The notes beneath the pieces were generated by a model. That model ran no database searches and was not told the DNA's origin. It worked only from the letters and a program-made list of their open reading frames with translations. 64,000 bases of DNA from Dirofilaria immitis. Its lineage: Eukaryota > Nematoda > Chromadorea > Rhabditida > Onchocercidae. This document shows, in pieces, positions 36,057-49,010 of this stretch (its first letter is position 1; each line of letters starts with the position of its first letter). A program made the position numbers and the translations under genes. The DNA lies in contig JAKNDB010000088.1 in NCBI GenBank assembly GCA_024305405.1, forward strand, positions 3,304,001-3,368,000, read 5' to 3'.

Positions 36057-36062
36057 AGATGG

Positions 36063-36305
36063 ATGTTAGTTTTCCTGATGGATCACTTGGGAATTTCTTT
36101 TGAAATGGAATTATTTTTTTTTAATTCTCAAAATAATTTTGCAGTATTTCGAAGAGCACAGATGCAAGCGTTAACAAGTTTTATGATCTTATTACAAGCA
36201 GTTTTAAATAATCAATTAGACAAGATTGATAAGAAAAAAATTGCGGAGATTATCAATGATCCGAATATTACAAACGATATTAGTCGTAATGAATATGCTC
36301 CTTAA
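36063..36305 (+). CDS. Small protein of 80 codons or terminal exon
   Basis: Open from ATG 36063 to TAA 36305, with an acceptor CATTCCAG just upstream (36058). A second acceptor (TTTTGCAG, near 36144) lies inside, so only the second half may be coding: FRRAQMQALTSFMILLQAVL, then DKIDKKKIAEIINDPNITND and the end SRNEYAP. That half is helical with normal polar composition. No family recognised. It converges on the candidate gene at 37031-38374. Confidence 0.45.
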   Translation: MLVFLMDHLGISFEMELFFFNSQNNFAVFRRAQMQALTSFMILLQAVLNNQLDKIDKKKIAEIINDPNITNDISRNEYAP

Positions 36306-37030
36306 TAAATTGAATAAAATTATGATGCTCGGAAGAGTTGGATCAATCTAACGCAAGATTCTCGAATATTGAATTCAGAGTGTTTATACTAATCAAAGTT
36401 ATTAGTTTCTTAGCACATATTTGACAAATATAAAATTCTCAGCTAAGCAGTTAATTATTTCAGATTTTTAATATTCAAATTTAATATATTAATTTAATTG
36501 GACTGATACTTGCTAAGATTTATTGAAAAATTAACTGAATTCACTAATGATAGCGCAAGATGCGATATCAATAGTGTCGACAATTTAGGAATTAAGCATT
36601 TTTCATTCAGAATTTCTTATCATTCTCAAGTTGTATGTCTAAATTGCGTAATAAGCAAATATAGCAGGTGAGAAAACTATTTCCTGAGTTTTTTCACATA
36701 AAAATAAAGGCGTCTTTATCAAATTTATTGTAAACAAAAGAGTTTCACTGCTCAAATTTATTTAATAAATGATTCATTCTACCATGAATATCATAATATA
36801 AATAATTTCACATTTATTTGTAATTTTAATATGTCTGAAAAATAATCAAAATTCGAAAAATACAAATTCGAAATGAAAAAAAAAAAAAAAAGAAAAACGA
36901 ATTTGCACTGCGAAAACTGAACAACTATACTTTGCAATCGAATGTAATTGATAGGATGAAAGAAAATGAAACGAACAGTTCTGCTACTTTTGCGTAAAAA
37001 TTGATGGTAATAAAACGAATAATTAATTGG
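36306..37030. other. Intergenic, no gene seen
   Basis: Between convergent candidate genes; A-rich run near 36875. Nothing supported. Confidence 0.5.
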
Positions 37031-38374
37031 TTAGGGAATTTCATCTTCTGAAATACGGGAGTTGATTGAACTGTCACAAATAAAATTGTCAATTTTAAAT
37101 TCTTTAATTTTGAAGAAAATATAAATTTCTTGTTTAGTAAATTTACTCATGATCACATCATAAATCACATGACTTCTACTTTCAAGATCAAGTTCTACAT
37201 ATATTACAAGCAACTTGCAAAATAGATAGAATTTAGTTCGAATGAATACAAGCATGCAATTGTATAATGTATACAATTGATTTTATATCTGCAACATGAA
37301 GCAATATTATATTTATTATTCAGTGAAATAAAAACATAACGAGAAAGGTGAAAATGTTTGTGATATATATTTGGTAGATACCACAGCTCATTATAAAAAT
37401 TAAAAGGCACATATTACAGTAAATACCGTGTGATATCATAATCAATTATCAATAAATGTAATATTTACAATGTCCCCTTTCGTTGTCCATCTTATTCAAA
37501 AAATATAAAAATGTTAAAGTACTGATACAATCAATAAATGTAAAATGATTAGTGCAACTTCTAAGGAATTTTTCTGTCACAATGGAAAGCGAGACTAAGG
37601 AAATGTTAAATATAAAAAAAGAACTTAATAAAATAATTCCATCCATGCAGCAAAAGTACATGTAATCTTATGGCTCTACCAAAAATATATTTAATTTTCT
37701 GCTTAGAATGATGTAGAATTGAAATTAAATAAGAAATACAATAGTGTTTTTCATTAGCAGAATGTAAAAGTAAAAAATAGCGACAAAATGCAAAGTTTGA
37801 TGACAAAGTTCGAAAATTTTTTTGTTAAGTATCATGGGTTTGATAGAGTGAAATACGGATTTTTATAGACTAATACCATTCCCATAATATTTTCTCATTG
37901 ATTGTCTTATTCATTGTTACAACTTCTAACTAATCAATAATTTAGAATGCATTTGACAAAAGTAAAATGAAAAAATTATAAAAATATGAAACGAATCACA
38001 ATCCTTAAAATTGCTTCTTCATGAAGAATGAAATAAGATTGTTAATGGGTCCAATATATGCAAATGTTCAATATTGAGAATCTTTTAAAAAATTTGATTT
38101 AAAATAATAAAATTTAATTGATCATCTGATTAATATTTGGAAAGAGCATTATAATAAATCGAGCTGGAAAAATGTTGAATAGCAGTAGAAAATTGACATT
38201 AATTAGAAAAAGAGGATCCAGGAGGAAAAAAAAGTGATAGGATGAGACCGAGCTAAGTATACCGTGAACTGATGCATATATCAGGTTATATAAGAAAGCC
38301 CATTGAGCAATTTTCAAGGATACTATTTCGTTATTAACATCTGTCGAAAGGTTATCCTTCATTACATTAGGCAT
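37031..38374 (-). CDS. Candidate gene of unknown function, at least three exons
   Basis: Start exon about 38263-38374 (MPNVMKDNLSTDVNNEIVSL, then a hydrophobic end AQWAFLYNLIYASVH, donor GTATAC). A middle exon about 37460-37590 has acceptor TTCCTTAG and reads SLSIVTEKFLRSCTNHFTF, then a hydrophobic stretch and KMDNERGH. The last exon ends at 37031 (LDLESRSHVIYDVIMSKF, ending SINSRISEDEIP). Two hydrophobic segments suggest a membrane protein. Composition is more protein-like than the neighbouring DNA, but the joins and the number of exons are guesses. No family recognised. Confidence 0.35.
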
Positions 38375-41160
38375 GTTAGTGTCTCAAGTAGACCAGGCAG
38401 AAGTATTGGCCGAAAATGACACTTAAGTCTTTTCAGTACCAATCTTATCCAATCCTTAAAATATGAAGAATTTCGATTTTAAGTTATGCTAGCATTGATA
38501 TTAGCATCATTTTATTAACAAATTTTAAGAAATCTTAAAATTCGAATTGAACGAATAATTGCAATTTTCTTTTAAAATATATGTGCAGAAGTAACTATTC
38601 GTACTTAAAAATCATGATTATATTATTTATTGAATTTTTTTGTTTATGTTTTGATACAAATATAATGCTAATATCAATGCCAACATAACCATTCCTATAG
38701 CGTTAACTTTCACAATACTTCTGATTTGAATCTTTGATAAAAGCTTTACTGGTACAAAATTATCTGCTCTATCAATACTGTTTTGTCAACTAGAACATTT
38801 CATTTAATATCAATCAAAGATTAATAAAAGTTACTTATCATTTCTTTATTCATTTCTATTAAATTTTTTATTCGTTCTTTACGCATATTCTTAGGCCTAC
38901 AAATGCCTATATAAGTAAAACATGCTAAAAGAATCAAAAATTTCGATGTAAATTTCACAAACTCCGAAACTACACACAAACGTTTATTTAGAATTTAGCA
39001 CTGTAGGATTTACCGATGTAGCATTTTTATATTTGGAAAGTAAAGTTCCTGAGAGTTTCTTCAAATTCAATCTTATTGAACTGGTCCTGGAGATTCAATA
39101 AAATTTGGACAAAAGCAAAACTGAATGATTTGGCTCTTTTAGTAGGAATACCGGCAAATCATTGTCTCAATTCTTCCGACCTACCCTGGCTTCTTCTTTA
39201 TTGTCGTTTGTGCTTCAAAAATTTTTTCATAAAAAATTCATGAAGGGAATATAATAACCGATGCTTATCATTCATTGTGTCTCAGCAAAAACGAAACGAA
39301 ATTTTTCGCTTTTGAAAAAAAAAATCAAAAATGAAATTTTGGTAATATAATTGTACTAAACGAATTGTTAATAGAAAGAAGTGTTAATTTAACATAAAAT
39401 TTTCTTTTTCTCTCATAAAAATCCGTCTTTTTAGTTTGATTTTAAAAATAAATATTTTAAACACAATGAATGATAAGTATCGGTCATTATATACTTTTAT
39501 TAATTTAAAATTCAAACGAAATTAATAAATTTGTTATTATTTAATCGTTTTACGAATTTAATTTAATTCTCATATCTTTACAATCATTTATGCTAATTAT
39601 TTAAATTTCTTTTTAATAATATAATTTATTACTTATTCATAATTTAGCATTTTCATCATTGCATTAGTAAAATGCTGAAATAAAGTTAAAAATTCGAAGG
39701 AATAAACTATCATTTTATCAGTATCAGCTATGACATATTCAGATAATACCTGTGATAACAAAAAGTCTTAAAGTCATAAGTTGTTGTTAGAAAAAGAAAA
39801 CTTGATTATCAATGCTATGTCTAATATTGGTTCGTAGAATATGCAAAAATTGTTAATAAATAGTGGGGAAAAAAATTGAAAGGAAAAGAATGAGATTGAA
39901 TAGACAAAGGTAGGACAGGAGAGAGCAGCTGGTTATGATTTTGTTGTCTCATATTTTCATGTATTATTTATGGGAAGAAGAAGATTTGGTTGATGAAGCT
40001 CATCCTACCACAAGACCACAAGATGTGATCAGGGAATCTAAACGAGTAAATGCATCAATTAACTGCGGCATATCAGTAGATATATATAAGTAATGGTAAT
40101 AAAAGTTAATTAATCAATATTTCTATAAATAATTCATAAGTGATAATATCTTATAGAAATAATTTATTTAATGATTAAGAAATAACCTAAAAATATTTGT
40201 CAATGAATTTTTCAATTGCTTCAAATAAATAAATTCTATTACTTTGTTGTATCGCGGTAATCAAACTAATATTTTTTAAAAAAAAGTGTAATAAAACTAT
40301 AAATCATTTAGTAAATGGCGGATAAGTAAAGGATAGGTAAATTTAAAATATTAATGCTAAACTTATAATAATGTAAGCAGTAAGAATATTAATTTACAGA
40401 ATTTCATTCAAATACTTGTCAATCAATCAGATTAAAATGACAATAGATATATGATGAGATGAAGCAATTCCTCTGCTCTCTATCGGTCAAATAAATTATA
40501 CAAATAATACGAGAATGATTGAATATTTCCAGGTGAGCAATTAATTAGCCATAGGTGGAAAAAATCAGCCAAATCTCAAAGAGGATAATCTGTTCGATAA
40601 GCATGCCGTTAAATGGAAGATGGAATTCAATAGAATATCTTAATATAAAACTAAAACAGAATGGAATTGAATTGAGCATAATGAAATAGTCTGAACAAAT
40701 AGAATTAGAATAGAATGGAATTGAATAAAATAGAATAAAAAAAATATTCTATAATAACAGAAGCAGATGTTTCAGTTTTTCAATAATATGTATAAATTTG
40801 ATATTTTTATTGTATTGTATTATATGTATATCATAAGGAATGATCATAATGAACTATCTATCTTATAAAAATTCTGTCACTTATTAGTAGTTATTATTAT
40901 CATTCCAATTAGGTACTTTGCTTTCCAACAACCATTCCAATCCAATGATTTTAAAACTTTTTATTTTACAAAAATTTAAGATTAATTTGAAATAAAGAAA
41001 TAAAATCAGATAACCGAGAAATCTTCTTCTTAAATGATCAGCTGAATAATTTTGCAGAAAGGAGTTTTAAATGAATAAGTTTGTTAAAGGAAGCTTTGCT
41101 TATACTTATGAAAATTAAATCTCGAAAATTGCGTAAGTTGTTATTTCTCTTAAAAAATTA
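38375..41160. other. AT-rich, mostly no gene; one weak exon
   Basis: At 38992-39101 (+) an acceptor GTTTATTTAG opens a frame reading FSTVGFTDVAFLYLESKVP to a TAA; weak and isolated. A diffuse AATAGAATGGAATTG-like simple repeat lies at about 40610-40740. Nothing else is supported. Confidence 0.4.
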
Positions 41161-41161
41161 G

Positions 41162-41286
41162 GAAATGTTCCGAATTTAGCAATTCATGTGAGCAGTTCGA
41201 AAGGAAGTTTATTACTTTCATGTGCAGCGTTCTGCAAAGATATCATGGATCTCATCGAGAACGTGAATCATATTCTCGGCAGTTAG
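41162..41286 (+). CDS. Possible exon, frame and strand ambiguous
   Basis: A GC-richer island after an acceptor-like TTAG. One + frame reads NVPNLAIHVSSSKGSLLLSC to a TAG at 41286; another + frame reads KCSEFSNSCEQFERKFITFM; the minus strand also has an open frame after TTTGCAG. Probably part of an exon, but I cannot choose. Confidence 0.25.
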
Positions 41287-41289
41287 TCT

Positions 41290-43120
41290 TCTTAAATGTT
41301 ATATTGCGCAGTTTAATCATTTAGTGATTTTCAAGTAGCGTAAGAGAAAAATCGAAATATATGGATTTTTGCAATAGAACAAGAAATAAAATTAATTTAG
41401 TTATGAAAGAGGGGTCATCAAATGTTATTCAAATGTCTCTAATAGAAGTTCAAAGGTCAGATATCAATTTAAGGGAGAGCCTTTGATAGAACCATATAAG
41501 CTACGTGAAAATAATGTTTCTTGAAAATACTATGAGATATAATCATTTCTGATAAATCTCATGAAAAGCAATGAACCATAAAATCCACAAAAATACATCC
41601 GACAAAGGGTAAGAAAAGAAGGGTGAGCTGGTTAATTTGACATTCTCGCCTAATTATCATAGAAACAGAAGCCCAATTATAGTTTATAAGGTTAGGTTAG
41701 AACTGTTCATAAATATGCTAACAAGAACTGTTCTAATTATTCGAATTATTTTTTATGGATTACGATATATAATTAACTATGATTATTTGATATTATGCAT
41801 AAGTTTTTCAACTATAAACTATCGATTGATTGTTTCAGGCGATATTATCTTGAACAAATAAAAGTTTCTCAAAATGACATAATAAGCAATATTGAATATT
41901 CTTAAATAATATCTTATCACAGCTATCTTGGAATTTTCGATATATCTCGATGGATGAATAATTATAGATACGACAGATATTAATCTCAAAACACAGAACT
42001 TTAAGTGAAAACGATAAGATTTTTTGCATTCTTTTATGGATTTAATAACAAATAAAAATAGAACAAACCATATCACCGATCTTATCGAGTAAGAATTGGT
42101 TAATTTGCATATCATGATCCTAATCAGCATTAAAAGTTTATTGCTTTGGATAATGGTACCTCTCATTATTAATGTCATCTATTAAATAAAGAGAAGCTTA
42201 GTGATTGAAGGTAATGTGATATGGTGATGGCTACTGGATATGTATCGTCTGTTATCATTGATTAATTTCAGACCGACTCTTTTCACATTAATTCGTTGAA
42301 GATGATTCTGCTGTATGAGTAATTAATATTCGTTATTAACTAAAAGAGAAGGGACAATTTTAAGAATAAGAATTGTATTGATAGATAATAAGTAATCAAA
42401 AAGCTGATAATAATGGTGATAATGATGAGATCTATCAATAAGATAATAATTTTATAATTGTGATAGTGACGATGAAAAAAATTGTAAAATGCAATATATA
42501 AAATTAATCACATTTGGTAAATTTGTAGAAATTATGATGATTGTGTTAATTTGTTTGTATGTATGAATATCAAAGTGAAATATTCTTCATTCAGGCGTAT
42601 GATTTTGAAAAGTAATTTCCTCCTTGACCTTCTCATAAACCAATTTTCGACTTAAATTTCACACTTTATAATTGTTAAGCAGCAAAGAGTGATATGCATA
42701 AATTGTACCATATGGTATGATATAGAAGGCCGAAAATACGACAATATAAAAGATAATTAAAGGATGAAATGTCCATTTCATTCATTTACTTCCTTCCATT
42801 CTTTTTTTTGAAAGTGTTTCGAAATTTTTCTATGATAATTTTCATCTTTAATGGAATCAAAATTTTGAATGCTTAAAGAAATAAGCAATTTTTGAAAAAT
42901 TGAGAGGTGATAAGAAAAAGGTCAAAAATCACAACAGCAAGTATAAATCTAGCAAGCAATCAAATTTTGATCATCTATTTGCCTTGAAAACATATTATAT
43001 ACTTTCGGAATGAGAAAGAAGTATTCGGTGCAAAAAAGCTTGAATATTTTTAAAACATTTGCGTCAAAGTATCACAATTCCCAAATAAGAAAAAATAAAG
43101 TTCCTTGAGCTTGTGCACTA
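41290..43120. other. AT-rich, no gene seen
   Basis: The 119-codon minus-strand ORF at 41819-42178 and its overlapping neighbours are Ile/Tyr/Asn/Lys-rich with no splice context; I treat them as compositional. Confidence 0.4.
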
Positions 43121-43214
43121 TCAGGTAATGCCATCACCATCCATCTCTTTATCGTTGCACAGAGAAAATAAACGAGTACCCATTTGGACAGGTATAAATG
43201 GTCGTCGTATAAGC
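43121..43214 (-). CDS. Possible terminal exon with EF-hand-like acidic loop
   Basis: Acceptor AATTACAG opens a frame reading LIRRPFIPVQMGTRLFSLCN then DKEMDGDGIT and a TGA. The acidic loop recalls a calcium-binding EF-hand start, but the exon is short and isolated. Confidence 0.3.
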
Positions 43215-44614
43215 CTGTAATTAATGTTATCCGAAAGTAAAAGGTACAAATCTGATCAAACACTGTTTTACACAACAGGTGGAACTACCCATTTCTTCTC
43301 AAAATTCTCATCAACAGACACAAAAATGGTGCGGGTACTAGGGAACAGCTAAAATACCCTCAATACCTTCTTTCATTATAACCTTTTCAATATTTTAATC
43401 GTAGGATAATGCTACCCAACTGTTACGATCCAAATTTTAAGCAGTCAAGTTAATAGGAAATTATTTTTATTGACAGGTACGAATGCAATAAGAATAGCAT
43501 GACAAAATTATGGATAATTGTATTAGTTGGAAGATTATTGGAAGATAGAAAGTAAACAATACTTAGAGATAAACAAGGAATTGACCAATTTTCGGGCCTT
43601 TAATCTTCTATTAATTTGTTTATTGTTAATGTATGCAGCTATGGCAGGTCGTAGATATTGCTAAAAATTAAAAAAGAAATAAAAGTTCGAGCAGTGATCT
43701 AGAAAGTTGAAAGTATATTTTTAGATACTGTATATTATATTTACATTTTTCTAGAATTTTTCTCCTTAACTCATTAATCTGACTAATCTATTCCATCTAT
43801 ATATAAACACGAAATTATTGTATCTGATAGAAAGGTGTGATTGATTAAGGTTTGAAACAATTTTATGCAAATTTCCCATCTATAGATTTGTTTACTCGAA
43901 TTACCATCAACTAACAATAGGTAATTTTTGGCCTAATTGGCCATCTATTTTATTTTTACCTTCCTATGAAGAAAAATCTGCATTAAATACTACAAATTAT
44001 GCTTAGTCATTTTTAAAATATAGCAAATTTTGCTGAACTTTGCTATATTTCTGAGGCAAGTTAAATTTAGCGGATATGAAAATTTCTGAATTTGATCTGA
44101 TAAAATTCAAAAACTTTTGATCCATTCTATTATTTCAAATTTTAATCTGATCCTTATCCTAGTTGGCTTTATTGAATGAGAAACAATGTCCCAGCTAAAT
44201 CGATCATAGAAAAATTGGACAGAGTTAGCAAAATAAAATTCATGCATATACTGTGCTAATAGAAAATTTATTATATTTTGCATATGCAATGAAAGATGCC
44301 CATCTCTACTCTATTTTTCCTTGCTTAAAAACTTTTCTTATCTCAATATGCATTAACAAAAATTTGTTATTAATTTCATTCTTTGTATTTAATTATTATG
44401 TCATAATTAATTTGCTATACTTCTTTTATTATCCTTAAAAACAATGCTTATACATTACAAACATTTTATATACTTTTAAAAATTGCTGATTAAAAACTCA
44501 AATCAGATTCTCATCATTTGCATAAATATAAAATTAAAGGATATAATTGAATATAAATTAAGGTAAAAAAAAAAAAATCGAATTATCAGATTATTTACCT
44601 TTATTCATTAATAG
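43215..44614. other. AT-rich, no gene seen
   Basis: No exon, RNA gene or organised repeat recognised. Confidence 0.45.
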
Positions 44615-44734
44615 CTATTGGAAAATCAGGACATAGAAAGCATTTTGTCTCAAATGCTTCTGATCGTTATGAATGAATCAGAATGCATTTCGCATCGCCG
44701 TGAATGCGCGATAATAGATTGGAAAAAAATAGCA
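44615..44734 (+). CDS. Candidate exon, possibly intracellular-loop/M4 region of a Cys-loop channel
   Basis: Acceptor TTAATAG and a donor GCA/GTAACC bound exactly 40 codons, phase 0 on both sides. The frame begins LENQDIESILSQMLLIVMNE and ends IIDWKKIA. The amphipathic helix followed by DWKKIA resembles the pre-M4 segment of nicotinic-type receptors. If not spliced at 44734 it stays open to 44824. It would join in phase to the exon at 45779-45967. Confidence 0.35.
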
Positions 44735-45065
44735 GTAACCTGGCTTGTGGAAAAGAATTTTTATTGTGAAAAGAATTCTACAAATGTTTGTTTAGTTGTA
44801 AAACTATCCTATCACTTATATTGATCGAGGATTCAGACGAGCAATGAAGGAAAATCTATCATAGAATGTGATCAATTCAGAATAAAAATGTGCCGGTTGG
44901 CATTCTTTCTATAATGGAGTTTCCTAAAGTGCATATATCATCAAAAAATTTCAATTTTAAAATAACATTTGGTTAATGAATATTTCAACGAGAATCGATT
45001 AGTTCTGATTTCTATCTATAACCATAATATTCGGCGATATGAGAAGAAAAACAAAAACTAGCTGA

Positions 45066-45272
45066 ATGATTGGAAAGCAATCAATAATCTATTCTTCTTC
45101 ATTATGCATCGTTTGTTGCTTTGTAAAAATTGCAAACAACAATTCTGTAACGGTCGATGCTTTATGCAATGAATCATTACAACTACTAATAACCATAATA
45201 TTAGGAAATACCTTAATATTTGCAGTGAGTGTAACCTTGAATGAGAGAAGTCCTGTTGTGCAGGTGTGCCGA
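45066..45272 (+). CDS. Candidate exon, hydrophobic, M3-like
   Basis: Open frame ending at donor CAG/GTGTGC; contains VDALCNESLQLL, a hydrophobic run (ITIILGNTLIFAV) and LNERSPVV. The LNxRSP ending recalls the end of M3 in nicotinic receptors. Both strands are open here, so the strand is not certain. Confidence 0.25.
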
Positions 45273-45778
45273 ATTGAATCAATGAAGCCGAAATAATCGG
45301 TATCGAAAACGTTCAATGGTTGGCATTGATTTGTGATTACTATTATTACTTATTTACTTAATCACGCTTAATATTTCGATTGATCGAATCTTGAAATTAT
45401 TATCATTTAATTCGGTAATACATATATATTTTATTTGAAAAGTTGCTACTTAATCTGATAAAAATTTTGAAAAGATTAGAAAGATTTATCATAAATTTCA
45501 AATCAATCAATAATTTGTATCCAAAATCATTATTTGCCTTTTTTTCTCAATAAATATATTTAAAAAATTCTCGATTGTACTGATTTCGATAGAGCATATT
45601 AATAGAGTATGATTTTGCTTCTTAAGTTTAATGAAAATTTATTTAATTATTCTATATTCACTATCATTTGCTATTAAGAAATTGCTTAATTGAATAGAAA
45701 AAGTTAATAAGATAATAATTGAAGTAAAATAGTATTTCAAAGGACGGTAAAGAAGGAAGTGATACCATTTGCTTACAG

Positions 45779-45967
45779 ATGGATAGAAGCGGTACACAAA
45801 ATTTATTACTATTCGTTATCACAACTACGATAACATTCATACAAACTATCACACATTGCGCTCAAATATCTCTATTACGTATTATTTTAACTAACAATGA
45901 TGTTTACATCAGCAATACATTAGTCAACTTAAGAAGCAGATATTATTGTTTCTTCCATTGTCGATAG
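45779..45967 (+). CDS. Candidate terminal exon or small secreted/membrane protein
   Basis: Acceptor GCTTACAG directly precedes an ATG. The frame runs 62 codons to TAG: MDRSGTQNLLLFVITTTITF and a hydrophobic continuation, then NNDVYISNTLVNLRSRYYC, ending FFHCR. Either a trans-spliced short protein with a signal anchor, or an M4-type exon (position of the usual DRL...LLF pattern) continuing from 44734. Confidence 0.4.
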   Translation: MDRSGTQNLLLFVITTTITFIQTITHCAQISLLRIILTNNDVYISNTLVNLRSRYYCFFHCR

Positions 45968-46740
45968 CTTAAGGTCAAATATTGAACTCTATTTAGGTTA
46001 AAATTAAATTTCAAACTATCAATGTTTTAGTGCCAATAAACATTTAATATTTCATTCGTTATTGAATTTTAACATATAAATATTATTTTTTAATGATAAT
46101 ATTTTTATTACTTTTCATTATTGCTGTAAAGTAATTTAAATACTTTAAAAGATATATATGTATATGAGGATATGTTCGAATGATAAATAAGAGCTAATAT
46201 TTTAAGTAAAAGATTATGAAAGAGAAGAGAAAAAATCTTAAATACATTTATTATTACTCTTTAAATAACATTAAAAATCCTATGTTTTATCAGAAGTACA
46301 ATGTATACCTAATCGATTAAATATCATTAATTAAAAAAACTGATATCGAAATTTGTTCTAAGAAATATTTATTGTGTCATTCATTCGGAATGTATAGTCT
46401 TGAATTATTAATTACAAGATTCCAACTTCAGAATCCGAATTTTAATTCAATTTTGGATACTGAATTTGCAACATACAAATTATTGGCTCCAAAAGATTTG
46501 AGAAAAAATATCCAAAAATTAATTAAATAGGTTAAGGAAGTTGGAAATTACTATATAGAAATATAAGCATAAATATATGTATTTAATTTTTTCTATTTTG
46601 ACTGTCTTAACGTAGGAATTATTTATCTATTATTTTTTTTTACCAAATTAAATATCAAATTGCTAATTTTTTAACGATAATGAATCAAGAAATAATACTA
46701 ATTTCAGGCTGGACTCTAATGAGAAATAGAAGGATAAACC
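45968..46740. other. AT-rich, no gene seen
   Basis: No supported feature. Confidence 0.45.
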
Positions 46741-46866
46741 ATGGCACTGAATTTTGAATTATTTGGACTCAATCTATATCAATACAAGTGGTTAAAGCAA
46801 ATTATTTGGGGTTGTATTCCTGCTTATCTTCCCTTCTATCCAACCGCTAACATCATTAATCCATAA
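46741..46866 (+). CDS. Possible small ORF of 41 residues
   Basis: AAACCATGG start context, with an acceptor ATTTCAG about 33 bases upstream that could be a trans-splice site. The peptide starts MALNFELFGLNLYQYKWLKQ and ends PFYPTANIINP. Locally lower AT. No family. Confidence 0.25.
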   Translation: MALNFELFGLNLYQYKWLKQIIWGCIPAYLPFYPTANIINP

Positions 46867-48937
46867 AGATTGTTAAATAATGTAATTCTCCTTCTGCCTT
46901 CTCCTCTTTTAAATTGCCTTACTATGGAACCAAACATTTTAATTTTAGTATTCGAATACTCCAGTAATATGATTCCTGGGATGTCGAGCAGAACAAATAA
47001 TGAATATAATTTGTTTCTTTTTTTAAAATTATATTATTAGATACATACCTTCAAATAGTGATTCTTACGAGGATAAGGAGATTATTTGAGCTACTTCAAC
47101 TTGAGAATTAGCTTCTTACCTAATAAAATGAATGAATATTGTATCCAATTATTGTTCGCCATTAATTACTAATTATTAACTCGAAACTTACCAAAAATGT
47201 CTCATAAAATAAAATCAATTTTTGATATTCAAAATCACTGATAAAAGTAAATTATATTATAGTGATAAGGTTGGCATGGCGTGAAATGATTTACATTAGG
47301 GAAAACATTGATTCAATTTCTATTTTATTGTTTGCTCAGACTTTTTTCGTTTGCATATCATACCCACATATGGCATGAATTAAATAAAACAACTTTGTAA
47401 GCGTTCGTTTACTTTTGAGAAGGCAATTCTTCTTATCAATTTTGACGCAATTTATGAATTCTGGAGAAAGAGAAAATTCTAGTTAAAACCGGAAGTGATT
47501 TTATACTTTATAATATTACTTTAAATAAATTAGAAATTTCATTCTTCTGTCATCCTGTGAAACTTTCCATTGTTATAATAACTGGTAACAGTAATTAATT
47601 GCGAAATTCTAAGAAAAGAAAATTGTTAAAACTTGTGCAGCATTATTTTAGAACCTATCTCCTGATGAATCATTTCAGGATTTTTAGAGAGCATTTAATG
47701 AAATAAGATTTTTGAATTTTTCGCTGATAGAGAAAGTTCCTATCAGGTCTAAACTGAACTTAAATTTTAGTTCGACTATATTTTAACTGTACGTTCATGA
47801 ACTGGACAATTAGTTAAAAATAAGTTCAAACTAAATATAGCATCATTAAGATTCTAACCATTCATTTTCTTCCAGACTCTATTTTAGTCCAAGAATCATA
47901 TCACTTATACCGAATGCTTTATATTGCATGCCAATAAAATTATGAATAATTTATATATGAACAATTACCAGCGAAATGAAGTCATTATCCTCCAAGGAAT
48001 ACATTGACATGACAAATATCGATCACCTGCTGTGCATACTTTTTCAATCTTATTATGTTTTGATGGATGGCAGTAATAGTTAAAAGGAAAGCGATGTTTT
48101 ATTATTAATAAAGGAACAGCGAAAAAGGTTAGTTGGAAACGAAAAATGATCAGAAGGAAGCGGTAAAACAAAACAATGATTCTAACCGACAATAACTTTT
48201 TGTAGATCTAAGCAAAAGATATAATAATGAAAAAAGGATGATACGGATACTTGACCTTTCACAATTAACTCCGCTCGACTGGTGCTATTTGTTGAGTAAA
48301 TTAAGAGGAACTGTATTATAAAAGAAATGTAATCAGAAAACTTCATCTTTTTAAGAGAAAAGAATGAGTTTTAGAATACTTCAAATCTTTATAATCATTA
48401 TATAAATCATTATTGTTATTAAATAAACAATTAAATCTTTTAAATTCTAAGAAAATATACGAATGTTTTATGAAATGATGTTAACAAATTGCATAAATGT
48501 TAGTTATATTGGGATAATGTCAATACAAATCAAATTTTGATGACTATTCTAAGATATACAATTATATCATAAATGATTAGTGATATTAGCCACGAAATGA
48601 TAATAAATTAAAATTATCTTCAAAATATATATTGAATAACTGTTATCATCATAATACAATCGACAACAATAAGTTGAACATTGGTTAATAATGCCATTAG
48701 ATAGAGAAATAGCAACAACAAAATGAAAGTGTTCAGTGATTTCTCGACAATATTTCTTCTCGGAGACATATCATCGAAAGTTAATTAAGTCATAAAAGAT
48801 ATGGAATATGATAAAAATAAGAAATGGATCTGACTAAAGAGAGATGGTAGGGAGAGCCCATAAAATATTATTATTTCTCATATTGATCACTAATTTGTAG
48901 AAATTCATTATAGTGAACGATCAAACGACCGACTTAC
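46867..48937. other. AT-rich, no gene seen
   Basis: No supported feature. Confidence 0.45.
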
Positions 48938-49010
48938 CACGGATTTATATCGCCCGATTAAGGTCGTCCACGTTAGACCTCTTTTCGAAAAGTTCACGGA
49001 TATTACAAAA
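48938..49010 (-). CDS. Possible exon in a GC-rich island
   Basis: Minus strand: acceptor TTAATCAG and a very good donor GTG/GTAAGT. Two frames are plausible: VNFSKRGLTWTTLIGRYKSV leading into the donor, or CNIRELFEKRSNVDDLNRAI ending at TAA. Clearly more GC-rich than its surroundings; it could also be a non-coding RNA piece. Confidence 0.25.

Noticed and set aside
38992..39101. STVGFTD resembling a potassium-channel selectivity filter
   Set aside because: The filter glycines are not right (no GYG/GFG) and no pore helix precedes it; kept only as a weak exon note.
41819..42178. 119-codon minus-strand ORF
   Set aside because: AT-driven composition, overlapping ORFs in other frames, no splice context or motif.
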